Source: Carpediemonas membranifera
Taxonomy: Eukaryota; Fornicata
Direction: 5' to 3'
Assembly (NCBI GenBank): GCA_019828565.1
Contig: JAHDYR010000038.1
Span: 992,001 to 1,056,000 of the forward strand
DNA: 64,000 nt
A program made the position numbers and the translations under genes. Under the pieces are notes generated by a model. That model ran no database searches. It saw only the letters and a program-made list of their open reading frames with translations, and was not told the DNA's origin. Positions 19,519 through 30,690 of this stretch are shown here, one piece after another; the stretch's first letter is position 1; every line of letters begins with the position of its first letter.

Positions 19519-22500
19519 TCCTGCTCCTCCCCCGCTCCGAGGTGTTCAACGGCTTCCATCGAATCCTATGTTGCCGGAGGTAGTCGGAAATTGGGCCGAC
19601 CTTGGCATTGTCGCGTGTCAGTGGTTCCCATGTCGTCTGGGTGTAGCCCTCCCACTTAATGAGTAGGGTGTGGTCTCGAGTGTTGTGCTCAAGTACTTGT
19701 TCTACAATGTATCTCTCGTCGTCGGAGGCGGCATACTGTCTCGCCAACTCCAGGGAGATGTCAGGGCAGAGGGCAATCTTGTCCAGATGCGTGAATTGCC
19801 TCTCGTCATTGAGTAGGGACGCTACTTCAACAGCGTTGTTGCTGTGGATTGCGTGAACCTTGAATGGGCCGAGTAGGCCGTGCAGCTTGTGCTTGACAGC
19901 TGGTTTGATGAACACTAGGTCACCTGACCTAATAGCTGGGCGTGTTGGGGCAGGGCCCAGCCTCTCCTCCCTCTTGTTGCACTGAGTTATAACCTTGTCC
20001 AGATTGTCCTGGACGTGAGCTAGTCGATCGAGATATTGCGCGATATCGGGTCTCTCTAGCGCCGCTTGTTGATTTCTGACCAGACCGATCTCTGCTCGGC
20101 GGCCGTAGACGACCTCGTGCGGCGATACGCCGAGCTTCGTGTGTGTTGATGTGTTCAAGATGTGTTGGACGAAGGGGAGGAGTTGGCTCCACTCTCCATA
20201 GCCGTCCATAGCCAGCGCCAGCCATCTGAGGTGACGTCCGACTTCCGCGTTCCGGCGCTCGACCACCCCGTTACTTTGAGGATGGTATGGCAACGTCCGC
20301 TGGTGGTGCGCTCCGAGCTGTTCAATCAGGAGGCTCACGACCTGATTAACATACTCTGTTCCGTTGTCACTCTTGATGTAGCTTGGGATGCCGTGGCGGG
20401 TGACGGCCAGCCATAGGGCGTCGACCGCGCTCTGGGCATTGTTTGCGGTTGCCGCATGCAGCTCTGTGTAGCGTGTGTAGAGGTCCGTGATGACGTAGAT
20501 GTACTTGGCCCCATACGCGTCCTCCGACAGCGGTCCCACCGTGTCGATGGCTATGGTGTTCCAGAACGAGTCTTGAATGGTGCGCCCCTCTGGGGCTGAC
20601 AAGAACTGCTTGAGCCTTGTCTTGGCACAGGTGGGGCACTGCTGGACGAAGTTGCTCACGTCTCTAGCGCGGCCGGGCCACCAGGCGACCTCGGCTACCC
20701 GTTGAAGCGTATCAGCTCTGCCGCCATGTCTGCTGTGGGCGGCTTTGATCAGCTTGTGTCGTAGCGCTCTGGCGTCTTTGGGGAGGACGGGGACGGCATC
20801 CTTCACCCAGGTGTTGTTGTTGATGGTGGCACCAGCGCGTCGCCAAGAATCCTTCTCCTCTTGGGAGGTGTTCTTTTGAGCAGAACTAATCTCATCGTTC
20901 CAATCTGTAAGCTCCACGGCTAGTGCGTCGATGCGGGACATCAAGTCCGCGGTCTCGTTATCAAGACCGGTGATATGTTCGATTGTATACTGATAATCCG
21001 ATAGTAACAGCGACCAACGGAGGATCTTATCGTTCTTAAGCTTCTTCTGATCAAGATACACAAGGTTCTTGTGATCAGTCTGAATTGTCAGATTTGGGTG
21101 AATCCTGAAGAGCTGGCCAAGATCTGGTCTGGTCAGGCAGTGTATGATTGCGAACAGCTCCTGTTCGTAGGTACTCCACCTTGTCTGAGTCTTGTTGAAG
21201 GATCCCGAGAAGAACGAGACTATCTCTTGGCGTCCGTCGTCCCCCTCCTGAGTGAGGATGCCACCGAATCCTATATCTGAGGCGTCCGTCTGGAGCACCC
21301 ACTTCTTGTTGAGGTCCGGATGGACCAGTACTAGGTACTTCTCGAGGCGTCTCTTGAACTCGTCAAGTGCCTCATCATGAATCGATGACCAAATGAAATC
21401 GGCGCCATCGGTGGCCGACCGCAAGTCATTGATGGGAGATAGTACTCTACTAGCGTCAGGAACAAATTTCGCTACGTAGTTCAGCGAACCACACATTGAA
21501 AGAAGTCCTTTCTTCGTCGTTGGCGTTTTCAGGGCATGGATTCCCTCCACGCGTTCCTTGCTTAGCTTTAGGCCCTCTGCATTACAGATGAAGCCTAGCA
21601 TCTCCACCTCCTCCACGCCAATCTTGCATTTCGGCGCTTTGAGCCGGAGGCGTTGTTCCTTGCAGATATCAAGGACGTTGTGCAGCCGTTCTAGGAACTC
21701 CTCCTTCGTGCGGCCATATATCATGACATCGTCGATGTAGATAGCCACGCCGTGGTGTAGCTCCTTCGCGAAGGCCTTCTCCATACATCTCTGAAAGTGT
21801 GATGGGGCGTTGCAGAGGCCAAACGGGAGTCTCTCGAACTCCTCGTACGCATCCGGGGTGATAAAGGCGGTCTTGGGGATGTCCTCCTCCTTAACTTTGA
21901 CTTGATAGTAACCTTGTCTCAGGTCGAGACTGGCGTAGTACTCTGCGCCTGCGGCTTCCCGCAGGTACGCCCTGATGTCAGGTAGCGGGTACCTATCCCG
22001 CTTCGTGTGACGGTTGATGACGGTGTAGTCTACACATAGGCGAATCTTGGTCGACCCCTTGTGCCCGTTCGAAACCACCACTACGGGCGAGGCATATGGC
22101 CCGTGACTGTGGCGGATAATGTGCTGGAGGTGCATCTGCGTGACCTCCTGGCGCACCTTCTCTCGCTTTTCCTCCGAGAGGTGTCTCGGTTTTTGGTTGA
22201 ACTCATTCACCCAGTCGTCGGAAATGAAATCAATAGACATCGGTTCAAGCTTGCTGCCTTCTGTAGGGAGCTCTTCCTCGAACACTTCTTCGTATGCAGC
22301 GCAGATCTCTCGTGCTGCTGCGCCGGTTTCGTTCTCGCCGAACTCGATCTTATCGATTTCGGTCTTGATGCTCCTATTATCAGCGTGTTCCGCCGATAAG
22401 TAGCTGTGGTTGTAAGGGATGATGTCATCTTCCTTCTCCGGGCCTTCTGGCGACGGGAAAGGGAGGAAGATTCCTCTGTCGCTGATGAACCCGAGGGCTC

Positions 22501-23251
22501 TCAGCTGATCTACGCCCAATAGGAGCTTCTCCACAGGACCAGGGAGTACTCTGAAGCTGATGTTCTTGACTATGGGTCTCGTGGTCAGGTGTGGGAGCTC
22601 GACGCGGAGCTCAACCATCTCATTACCCTTGACGGTGCTACCTCCCGCCAGCGAGACGATAAACGGTTGGCACTTCTTCGGCTTGATGGAGTTGTCACGC
22701 TCTCTCAGAGTGTGAAGCAGTCGGCTGCTAATGAATGAGACCCCGGCTCCCGTGTCAACCGTAGCAGAATAGGAGGAGTGATTTATGACAGCCTCCGTGT
22801 GGAGAGCTTCAGCATCACCCTCCTCTGCCGCGTGCGCCTCGAAGGGCGTCTTCTTCGGGGGGTTAGGGCGGAGCTGGCCGCTCTCGCGGGTCCGGCCCCC
22901 GAGCTTAGGGCAATCCGAGTCCCAGTGCTCGCCTCCGCAAAGGCGGCACGGTCTTGTACGCTGCTTACGCGAGGACTGGGCGGCATTGGTGGTCTTAGCA
23001 GCCTGGGGAGGCGCCTGACGGTGCTCCCGGTGGTCGTTGGCCTGCGAGGCGCCTGCAGAGGTGCTGGAGGCGGTCGTGGTCGTGGAGTTAGACGCATCCT
23101 CGAGCTTGGCGACGGTGCGTGCGATGTTGATGAGGTCCTTTGTCACAGCATCTCCCTCACTCCCAGTGCACTTTAAGGTAAATGGATTTCCCCGTTTTCT
23201 GCTGCCATCCGGCACAGTGATCACTCCTGGAAAATGGTAACGCAGAATCAT
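19511..23251 (-). CDS. pol: gypsy-4 Gag(C-terminal)-Pol polyprotein
   Basis: 1246 uninterrupted codons. The gag remnant ends with a zinc knuckle CRLCGGEHWDSDC. Then come protease ATVDTGAGVSFISS (near residue 165); reverse transcriptase with YASLDLRQGYYQVKV, RLPFGLCNAPSHF and VAIYIDDVMIYG (near 530); RNase H VLQTDASDIGFGGIL (near 655); integrase HHCC (HSRHGGRADTLQRV; CPTCAKTR), IAIDTVGPL, YIKSDNGTEYVN and HPQSNGVVERRNAE; GPY/F-like (KLHGLLGPFKVHAI); chromodomain RYIVEQVLEHNTRDH / LLIKWEGYTQTTWEP. The capsid half of gag and the 5' LTR are gone, replaced at about 23236 by gypsy-5. Coding is otherwise perfect, which suggests a young truncated copy or one Gag-Pol ORF that lost its 5' end. Confidence 0.9.
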   Translation of the reverse strand: MILRYHFPGVITVPDGSRKRGNPFTLKCTGSEGDAVTKDLINIARTVAKLEDASNSTTTTASSTSAGASQANDHREHRQAPPQAAKTTNAAQSSRKQRTRPCRLCGGEHWDSDCPKLGGRTRESGQLRPNPPKKTPFEAHAAEEGDAEALHTEAVINHSSYSATVDTGAGVSFISSRLLHTLRERDNSIKPKKCQPFIVSLAGGSTVKGNEMVELRVELPHLTTRPIVKNISFRVLPGPVEKLLLGVDQLRALGFISDRGIFLPFPSPEGPEKEDDIIPYNHSYLSAEHADNRSIKTEIDKIEFGENETGAAAREICAAYEEVFEEELPTEGSKLEPMSIDFISDDWVNEFNQKPRHLSEEKREKVRQEVTQMHLQHIIRHSHGPYASPVVVVSNGHKGSTKIRLCVDYTVINRHTKRDRYPLPDIRAYLREAAGAEYYASLDLRQGYYQVKVKEEDIPKTAFITPDAYEEFERLPFGLCNAPSHFQRCMEKAFAKELHHGVAIYIDDVMIYGRTKEEFLERLHNVLDICKEQRLRLKAPKCKIGVEEVEMLGFICNAEGLKLSKERVEGIHALKTPTTKKGLLSMCGSLNYVAKFVPDASRVLSPINDLRSATDGADFIWSSIHDEALDEFKRRLEKYLVLVHPDLNKKWVLQTDASDIGFGGILTQEGDDGRQEIVSFFSGSFNKTQTRWSTYEQELFAIIHCLTRPDLGQLFRIHPNLTIQTDHKNLVYLDQKKLKNDKILRWSLLLSDYQYTIEHITGLDNETADLMSRIDALAVELTDWNDEISSAQKNTSQEEKDSWRRAGATINNNTWVKDAVPVLPKDARALRHKLIKAAHSRHGGRADTLQRVAEVAWWPGRARDVSNFVQQCPTCAKTRLKQFLSAPEGRTIQDSFWNTIAIDTVGPLSEDAYGAKYIYVITDLYTRYTELHAATANNAQSAVDALWLAVTRHGIPSYIKSDNGTEYVNQVVSLLIEQLGAHHQRTLPYHPQSNGVVERRNAEVGRHLRWLALAMDGYGEWSQLLPFVQHILNTSTHTKLGVSPHEVVYGRRAEIGLVRNQQAALERPDIAQYLDRLAHVQDNLDKVITQCNKREERLGPAPTRPAIRSGDLVFIKPAVKHKLHGLLGPFKVHAIHSNNAVEVASLLNDERQFTHLDKIALCPDISLELARQYAASDDERYIVEQVLEHNTRDHTLLIKWEGYTQTTWEPLTRDNAKVGPISDYLRQHRIRWKPLNTSERGRSRMS

Positions 23252-24973
23252 CTGTTCCTATCTGATCTAGAATCTGTTACGATCAGAACCTTCACTCGGC
23301 ACTTCCGAGTCCTCAAAGCCCAATTTCCAACTCTTTCGCCATCCGACTGTATTTCAGAAGAGATTCTTGATGTCCTTGAGCTTCGATATGAAGTTGATCT
23401 CTCTTCCGCAACCATTGAAGATATCGAGGCTTCTCTCCTCACGCACCTCCTACCTCCAACACTCAATGGATGCCTCCGAGCAATGCGTGCCCTCCAGATG
23501 CCTAATCACGACAACAAGCTTCACTCGATCCTCTTGTACGTCCGAGAGCTCCGTGCGCTCTACAAGCACGCTCTAACGTTCATCCCCGACCACGACCCGC
23601 CCAAGCCTGAAGCTGATGATGACGACCCCGACGTAGACGCTCTCGCTGAGCTACTGGGCTCCTCGCCATCCGGGCCTAGCCCCGCTCATCGGGGGCCTGA
23701 GCAAGGTCGCCGCCCGTGTACTCCTCGCCGCCATCAGGCCAAGTGAGCTTCAAGCTCGCCTCAAGACCGAGGTTGAGCTACAAGGCGCTCGCCTGTTCGA
23801 GGATACCGTTCAGATCGTGAAGACCGAGGTCGAGCGCCTCCAGGCGCTGGCAAGCGATCTGGCAGGCCTCGACATCTCGTCTTTGACACCGTCCACCACG
23901 TCAGCTGCCGTGTTGACCTCCGTTGACCGCCCTCGCCAAGGTGGCGGGCAGAGCCGCCAAGGCCGCCCCGCCATAGGCCGAACACATGGGCTCCCGGCCA
24001 CACCCTCCAAGACCCCCTGCCCATTCTGTGGTGGTTGGCATTGGAGGTGGCAGTGCCCTAAGGCCGACGCCGCCCAGCGAGGCTCCACCCAGCAGTCCAA
24101 CCAGTCGCCGCACCCGGCACAACCGACCGGCCAGCATGACAAGCAACAGCCACATACCCAAGCCCGACATACTTCGGGCAACGCCAACCGCCAGCTGCCA
24201 GTGCCTCAACCAAATGCGGATCCCACTCAGCAGTCCGACCGCCGCGCTGGTAGGATGAACCTCCGCCCCAGCAGCACCCTCAAGAAGGGAAGACCAGTGC
24301 ATGAGACCGCCCATGCCCAGCCGGTGCAGTCTGTCGACGAACCACAGCCCGACTCATCCTACTTCACCGTCCAAGGGAAAGTCAACGGCGAGACGCAGAC
24401 AATCCTGATTGATTCCGGTTCCGCCCCAAGCTGTATTTCGCAGTTGTTGGCCGAGCGCCTCAAGGCCACGATCGACACATCCGTCTCAATTGCTCTGTTG
24501 GACGTCAATAAGCAGCTTTTTTATGACGAAGGGCGTAGCAAAGGTGAGTCTGAGCCTTCCATCTGCGGGCAACGCCATGGTCACTACCGAGGCCACCTTC
24601 CACGTAATCGAACGCGACGATGATCACATACTCGTTGGTTGTGATATCCTCAGAGCTCTTGGCTTCCTCAGCGCCAAGGGCCTCTTCGTCCCTACAGGCG
24701 TCGACTGCAACGAAGACCCCCAGACCACCGAAGGGCTCCCTCCCCACAAGTACCTAGACCCAGTCCCTGTCGCTGAAGCCTCAGCTGCTCCACAGTTCTT
24801 CAGCGATGAAGTGGACGTATGTCCTGATCAACTACACGACCCTATCCGTGAGATCCTCCGCAAGCATGACGCCGTGTTCGATCCAAACCTCCCCGAAGAG
24901 CCGGCAGCCTTCCCCCCCATGACCATCCCGACCGACGGCTACATTGTCAACATGAAGCCACGCCCTCTGGCAT
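23234..24973 (+). pseudogene. gag-pol: gypsy-5 gag, protease, start of RT (left part, split by transposon A)
   Basis: ATG 23234 opens MVTQNHLFLSDLESVTIRTF. After 170 codons the frame slips near 23700, and gag goes on as ARVLLAAIRPSELQARL, the same family as the second gag of gypsy-1. A zinc knuckle CPFCGGWHWRWQC and protease ILIDSGSAPSCISQ follow. A second slip near 24530 leads to HILVGCDILRALGF and the RT entry MKPRPLA, where transposon A inserts. No LTR is visible upstream; it abuts gypsy-4 head to head. Confidence 0.8.
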
Positions 24974-25020
24974 ACTGTAAGAATGGCTAGAGTCTCCCGG
25001 GAGATACCCTGGAGATACTC
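24974..25020 (+). repeat. Left terminal inverted repeat of transposon A
   Basis: 47 bp beginning ACTGTAAGAATGGCTAGAGT, with the inner palindrome CTCCCGGGAG and a GAGATAC(C/T)CTGGAGATACTC tandem. One mismatch to the right end. Confidence 0.92.
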
Positions 25021-25122
25021 CAAAAAGTGCAAGAAAAAATGAGATTCACTAGAATCTGTTTCACATTTCACATATTTCACAAGAATATGTGAAATGAGAA
25101 GCAAAGCTAGTGAATGTCATTT
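25021..25122. promoter_or_regulatory. Subterminal TTTCACA repeats, left end of A
   Basis: cacatttcacatatttcacaagaatatgtgaaat at about 25065-25097 repeats TTTCACA in both orientations. Similar arrays lie at 32685-32716 and 35386-35421. These could be binding sites for an element-coded protein; that is inference. Confidence 0.4.
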
Positions 25123-25347
25123 TTACTTGTCCCTCATCGTCTGTATGGCATCTATAAACAAATCGCGTATCTCTTGCAGCAGAAACTCTGTGTCATTCAC
25201 CTTTTTGTTGATTTCTTCTTCCTTTCGCAAGCCCTGAGCAGTTTTTCGGATTATTTGGTAAGAATCTTGTACTTTGGCAACTTCCACGAGCCCTGAAGTT
25301 ACCGTTTCTACCTTTTGGTGGCTAGTTGCTCGAATCATGATCGACAA
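25123..25347 (-). CDS. Small coiled-coil protein of transposon A
   Basis: 74 codons, MSIMIRATSHQKVETVTSGL, with a heptad-like charged helix (KEEEINKKVNDTEFLLQEIR). It is divergent from the zinc-finger gene at 25434 and next to the left end. Transposon B has a coiled-coil ORF of similar size beside its ends (41427-41633), though sequence similarity is weak. Function unknown. Confidence 0.4.
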   Translation of the reverse strand: MSIMIRATSHQKVETVTSGLVEVAKVQDSYQIIRKTAQGLRKEEEINKKVNDTEFLLQEIRDLFIDAIQTMRDK

Positions 25348-25433
25348 ATGTCGCAGTTTTAGGTATTGTCAATGCCAGGAGTCTACGTAAATAGACAAAT
25401 GTAACAACGTAAACAGCTTGGATAGAAATTCTC

Positions 25434-26657
25434 ATGAATTCAGAAGTGTCTGTACCAGAACCTATTGCTGCTACGCCCCCCATCAGACAGTATGGCAACA
25501 GTAAGCTCGCAAATCTCCGTCGTTCATTTGTTACAGCCGTTGTTTCTTCAGTATTTGAGGACGACGAGGCAACTGACCTCGGCTTGAGTGCACGCGACAT
25601 CCATAAGGTACTTCTGGAGGTCCAGCGCAGGGTCGCCGCCGAATGCCCTGGGTTCAAGTCAATTGAACTCCGGGAACAGGTCAGGCGGACGACTGTTGTC
25701 GGCGTTACTACGTTTATAACAGCAGTTAGACCCTCTGCGGAGTACAATGGCTCTGTCATGCAGCACATTGCTGTCCGTAGTCAGCCCTGCCATGCCGAGT
25801 TCCGCCAGATGCTCTCAGAAGTTCTCTCAGATGCTGGACTGAACGATGTTTCCGACTCAATCAGCCTTGAGAACTTGCCTGTGATCAACCGGGTGAGATA
25901 TAAGCCTGTCAAGCAAAAGGCAACGGTCAAATCGACCCCCGACTACGATGATCAAGGCAGAGATCCCACCGATACGGTCGACTACGCAACTGTCTTCACT
26001 TGGTGTTGGTGATGAAGCAGACACACCTCAGTCAACGACAGATCGATCGGTGCCGGTTCGGAAGAAGATCGTCTTTGACGACGAGGAAGCCAAGCGACCC
26101 AGGCTTGGTGACGACGATCTGCAGCAGGTGTCTAACAACGTGTCCGATGCTGTTGTTGACCGTATTAAGGTCCTGATCAACGACGTTGTCTCAGAGACCC
26201 GTGTGAGAGACCCGCCTACCGAACCCGAGACATGTAAGACGACTTTCCTTAGCCTTCATCAGCGCAAAATGCTATTTGGATGTCTTGTGTGTGGTACCCC
26301 CGAGTGGTTCTTCAATCCAGACGGCACTACGTTCAGGAGATGCTGTGCTTGCAAAGGTTTCCTGCACGAGCAATGTGTCAGGACGAAGGGCAAGAAGGAC
26401 TACTGTCCCGCGTGCTATATTACCGGCTCTAGCAACAAGTGCCAGGCGTGCAAAAAGGGCCTAAGATCAAGAACACGAAGAAAGCAGAAGAACAGGCTTC
26501 TACTCTTCTTTGCTGCCGAGGCTGTCACTGGTGGTACTGTGAGCATTGCTCTGAGGAAGTGCAGTACACCATTGATGGCAAGTTGTACATCGTTCCCCTC
26601 TGCAGCAAATGTAAGGTTGTCTATAAGCGAGTAGAGGGCATGAGACCGATTGTTTAG
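25434..26657 (+). CDS. PHD-like zinc-finger protein of transposon A (split frames)
   Basis: Starts MNSEVSVPEPIAATPPIRQY. The N-terminal half is helical and unlike known domains. The C-terminal half carries CLVCGTPEWFF, CCACKGFLHEQC, CPACY and CQACKKG, then in another frame LLCCRGCHWWYCEHC and PLCSKCK. That is a cross-brace Cys/His array like a PHD or related treble-clef pair. The same array, in the same order, occurs in transposon B at 44545-45826. The reading frame changes near 25980 and near 26470; introns or decay could explain this. Likely nuclear, binding chromatin or protein partners; role in transposition unknown. Confidence 0.65.
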
Positions 26658-26700
26658 TGTTTTGTGAGAGATGATCATAAATTGTATATATATCTGTTTA

Positions 26701-27721
26701 CTACACGTCTCTCTCAAGCGCACGGGTCATCATGCTTATGTATCGATCATTCATAAGTCTTCTCTGGTCGGTTCTTAACGGGTCATACTCGTTGACATCA
26801 GAAACGATGTCTTGCATTTCAGGAAGAGGAATGGGCCGGGCATAGCTAGTCTCAGACATGATGACCCTGGCCTCGTTGGGAAATGACAAGGAACCATTGG
26901 CTATAATCCGTCTTCCTGCTGAGCCAGGCGCGAAACGATAGCCAGAGAAGTACTTCGTCAGAAAGAAAAGAGGATTGTCGAGGCATGTCACGCGGTAGAG
27001 CCAATAGGCGTCCTGGAGAACAAGCTCATGCGCCAGAACCTTCTCAGGAGTGAGGATAATGCATGTGTTCTTGTACTTGGCTGTCGAAATAGCACTGCAC
27101 AGCTGAGACTCCTCAGATCTGTCGAGTCCGGAGCAGGTGGCAAAGTAAATCAGACGCACACGCGTCGATCTCACCAAGGAAGGGCTCTCGAATGACCTGA
27201 GGATGAGCTGGACCAGATCATGGTGATACAGAAACTCGTTCGTAGACGTATCAATGATCATACGCGACGTTTCTGTATCAGAATGACCCGATATCACCCA
27301 GTAAGTGTCGAAGTTAGAGTACTGCGACGCCAACTCCTCAAGTACCTCGGCCAGATGGGACGTAGACTTAAAAGGTGCGGGCAACGGCAGTCAGCCACTC
27401 ATCATCAACGAGCTCTAGAGCCGTCTTGAGCTTGAAATGATAGCCAGATGAGTTGGCAAGACTTTCCACGCGGAAGACGGGGTAGGGCTGAGTCGGGGTC
27501 TCGAAACCATGCAGCGGCTCGATGGTGATTAGCACCCGTCGGTTAATCAACTTCTCTGTTGTAAAAAGGACACTCGTGAGAGGAAGAAGACTTGAAACCG
27601 ATCCCGCGATGTCCACGCCTGAGCTGAACCTTACCACAGACACATTCAAAGACTTCTTGGTCCTTACTGATGCGTCGCGTGCCGAATTCTCCGTATTTCT
27701 CGTCCATTTGCAATGTGCCAT
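26701..27721 (-). CDS. Putative caspase/CHAT-like (clan CD) protein of transposon A
   Basis: ATG at 27721 (MAHCKWTRNTENSA) sits in a palindrome. A one-base slip near 27370 divides the ORF, which then runs to 26701. The second part has a hydrophobic strand followed by YWVISGHSD and, about 50 residues on, LIYFATCSGLDRSEESQLC. A His after a beta-strand and a Cys after the next one, at this spacing, is the dyad layout of caspase-fold peptidases (caspases, metacaspases, CHAT). This is pattern reading, not a domain hit. The remainder is unremarkable. No counterpart was found in transposon B. Confidence 0.4.
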
Positions 27722-27742
27722 TTTTTTTTCATGAATGGCACA
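27714..27742. promoter_or_regulatory. Palindromic element TGTGCCA-(T)n-CATGAATGGCACA, copy 1
   Basis: Lies between the divergent peptidase-like and SET genes and overlaps the ATG of the former. The same sequence, inverted, occurs at 32715-32744. Two matching palindromes in two spacers of one element suggest a shared regulatory site. Confidence 0.5.
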
Positions 27743-27902
27743 TTTTGATTTGAAGCAAAGGACAAGCTTTTTGATCCAAGTAAAGAGGTATACCTTCATT
27801 GCTACACTATTTATGCATGCTACTGCAGTATTGTTCGGATCTGATCAGCGATGCGCCTGTTCTTCGGATCGGGAGTTGCGAGAAAAAAAAGAGAACGAAG
27901 AT

Positions 27903-28905
27903 ATGGCGAGAAGAAAGATGCCCGCAAGGAAGCAGCAACCGGTAGGTAAGAGAAGGACTCAAAATCCACCCAACAAGACTTTTGAGTCATCTGCTTCTCC
28001 GCAGGATCAACGTCCTGCGGAAACGACTGTAACGGCAGCATCACCTCCTCCTCCGCCTCCCAAGTCGCCCGAGGATGGTAAGGAGCAAGATTCTCCTCCT
28101 CCTCCGCCTCCCGAGTCGCCTTCCCATTCATCCAGCTCGTCTGAAGCCGAGGGAGGACTCCGTCGAGGGGTCCGTCATGCACGTCCACCCTAGGTGGACG
28201 CATGTTTACCCGGGTTCAGACCTGCAGGACGTCAAGCGGCTGATTTCGGATGAGATAAGCCTTCAGGCCATTCCTGCTCCGGCCTGGATCTCATCCGAGA
28301 CCCGTTGCGACCCCCGTCTGACCCAGGAGCCCGACCATCCGGCCCTCAATCGGACGCAGAGCGTCGGCCGAGGCATGATTGCCACTGAGGATATCTCAGC
28401 TGGCACATGTCTCGGCATATACCTCGGGAAGCTGATTCCCGATGCTGAGACGGCCAGCAACAACGGCCAGATGGTGTTTGTTTCGCATATTCCATTACCA
28501 TTACACAGCATGTCATTCGCTGACAGTCAGGTCGCCGTCGATGCCATGTCGGCCGCAGCGGGTGTCCACCTGATTAACCACAGCCCTGACGATGTCAACT
28601 GTGAGTTCGTGGACGTCTTGGTGGATGGCCTGCCAGTGATATCGGTCAGGGCCACTGCCAACATCGTTCGCGGCGAGTTCTTGCGCATCGATTATGGCGA
28701 GACCTACTTTGAGGCCGATGAAGAGGAGCACCCGGTTGCTCGCTTCAAGAGTCTCGCCATAGATGACCCTCACTACCTCGCTCGAAAGGTGGAGCAGTTC
28801 AAAATACTGCAGGTCAAGCCGCAGCCCCGCAAGCGGAAGACCAAGTCCAACCCCGCCCGTAAGCGCTTCCACACTGCGCGCATGACTCAAGGCAAGAGTG
28901 AATAA
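27903..28905 (+). CDS. SET-domain protein of transposon A (probable lysine methyltransferase)
   Basis: From ATG 27903 (MARRKMPARKQQPVGKRRTQ) a basic, then Pro-rich linker (two PPPPPP runs) leads, after a frame change near 28150, to a SET domain. Seen: GRGMIATEDISAGTCLGIYL (first strand pair), AVDAMSAAAGVHLINHSPDD (the NHS/NHxC-like substrate and AdoMet site), EFLRIDYGETYF (catalytic Tyr motif of the GE.L..DYG.. type). It ends in a basic tail. SET enzymes methylate lysines of histones or other proteins; here it could alter chromatin over the element or its target. Transposon B has a degraded relative at 46407-47062. Confidence 0.75.
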
Positions 28906-28935
28906 ACTTGAAGAGATATCAATTCAATCAATCAT

Positions 28936-30311
28936 TTATGAGCGGGTGACATCCTCCGGACGAGTAGCACGCTTCTCGGGCTCTGCGGCAGCTGCCTTGC
29001 GCTTGCGGTCCGGAAGACTGTAGACACAGGCATGACGATTCTCGATGACGATGAACTGAGTGAGCTTCATGCTCTCACAAAGACCTAAGATCTTGTCCAG
29101 CGTCGCATCCTGGATGGGCAAGAACTCTGAATCTTCCCAACCTTTGTGGACCCAGAGGCAGGTAAGGTCCTCGTCGATCTGGGTGATGATTACCGGAGTG
29201 TGACTCAGCTCTACACTGGCCTGGATGGCCTCATGGTCTGCCCAGGGGAAAGGGGAGCCAGGCATCTCAGAGAACGGGTCGCCCTCGAACCCCTTGCCCT
29301 CACAGAAGGATCGGATGTCCTCGTACAGCTGAAGCTTCTCACCAACAGTAGGCTGGGACCCAGTCCTGATGAGATGCATGGCGCTGAGAATGCATGAGCC
29401 ATCCCCAGGCACCTCAGACCGCTTCAGAGAGCTTGTATCGTTCTTAAACTTCTTAGCGGTCTTCTCCATGATGGTTTGGACGTCATCTTTGGGGTCTGCG
29501 GCCACCAAAGCCTCCCGATCCAGGTCTATGACCTCAGCCTCCTTCTTCAAGGGCACAAGCTTCTCCGTCTCGAGCTTTTTCAATCTTGGCCCGGGCTCGC
29601 CAAAGCTCCCTCTTCAAATCACGGATCGCACCGTTGTGTTCCACGGCAAGATGGCGGCGCAGGAGGCGCGATGTGCCACTCAGGGTACTTCTGTGGACGG
29701 GAGAGTCCATCAGAAGCGCGTCCAGGTGCCTTATCCGGTCGAACTGCACGTCGACCGGGTCCGACAGCTCAGGCTCGGCGTTGTTCTTGAACGAACGGAC
29801 GACCCCCCGACCTTCCTGGCTTCACCTTGCGCATTATGCGCTCACGGAGCAGCGAAAGGACTGAATAAGCAGGAGTTATTTGGAGTACTTACCTCCAACG
29901 TCGTGCTCGTGATCCGAAGACACTTCTCGGCGGACCTTCTGGACAAGGCTGTCGTAGGCATGATCTCCCATGACCTTCTTCAGCTCAGCCGATGTCGTGA
30001 TCAGCTCAAGCTGAGCCTCGGCAGTTTCTCTTAGGTGCAGGATAAGGTGAGGCGACCTGAAGAGCTTGCGAAGCGTTTTCCAGCCAATATCTGTGTAAAA
30101 AGGTATGGGGAAAGTACTTACGATCACGAAGAAGGGCGGTGAGGATCTTGTCATCGGGCAGAAGGAACTTACGAAGAAGTGAGCACTTGATCATCTCCTG
30201 CGCGTTTGATGAGGCCTGACTGATCTCAGCGCTGTCATAGAAGATAAAGAACTGCTTACCAAACGTTTTCGAACGCTTCAAGAGCATGTAGAAGTCGAAA
30301 ACCGATTGCAT
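28936..30311 (-). CDS. OTU-like protein of transposon A with short introns
   Basis: Start MQSVFDFYMLLKRSKTFGKQ at 30311. Two candidate introns have GTAAGTAC starts and CAG ends: 31 bp at 30091-30121, after which the frame continues correctly, and 32 bp at 29861-29892. A frame change within a run of six G remains near 29800. The last exon (29583-28936) has EVPGDGSCILSAMHLI, the Asp-Gly-x-Cys of OTU cysteine peptidases, and near its end TQFIVIENRHACVYSL supplies a matching His. OTU enzymes remove ubiquitin. Homologue in transposon B: 48540-50522. Helical N-terminus, probable coiled coil in the middle. Confidence 0.65.
30091..30121 (-). other. Candidate 31-nt intron
   Basis: GTAAGTACTTTCCCC...TTTTTACACAG on the minus strand. 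Removing it joins ...LLRD-H-IGWKTLRKLF in frame; both flanks are open only in the spliced form. Confidence 0.55.
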
Positions 30312-30690
30312 GATTATAAGGCTCTCAGGACCTAATGAAAAATTCATAAGGCTCTGAGAGCCTAATAAACTCATGCGGAAAAATGACCAGTATCAGTAGG
30401 CAACGGCGCGGGAGATTCATTAGGCTCTGAGAGCCTTATACACGATTTCGAATTGGTGTATAAGGCTCTGAGAGCCTATGAACTCAGAGAGGTCCTCGGG
30501 GCACTTCGGTGCAGAATTTTTGATTGGGCATCTGATTGGACCATGGGGCGGATGCTCAGAGGGATGAATGCGAGCTCAATGGAGACCATTGGACATGTCA
30601 GAGATGGCATGTCCAGGTGAAGAGTCCATCATGGAAGGAGCCATTCACGATAAGTCTTCTAAATGTTGTGTTGCGAGCGTCTGAAGGGCT
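30312..30690. promoter_or_regulatory. Four-palindrome cluster upstream of the OTU-like gene of A
   Basis: Imperfect palindrome taAGGCTCTGAGAGCCTaa occurs four times, centred near 30326, 30356, 30429 and 30469, just upstream of the OTU-like start codon. Such clustered dyads look like operator sites for a dimeric DNA-binding protein. No ORF of value overlaps. Confidence 0.5.
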
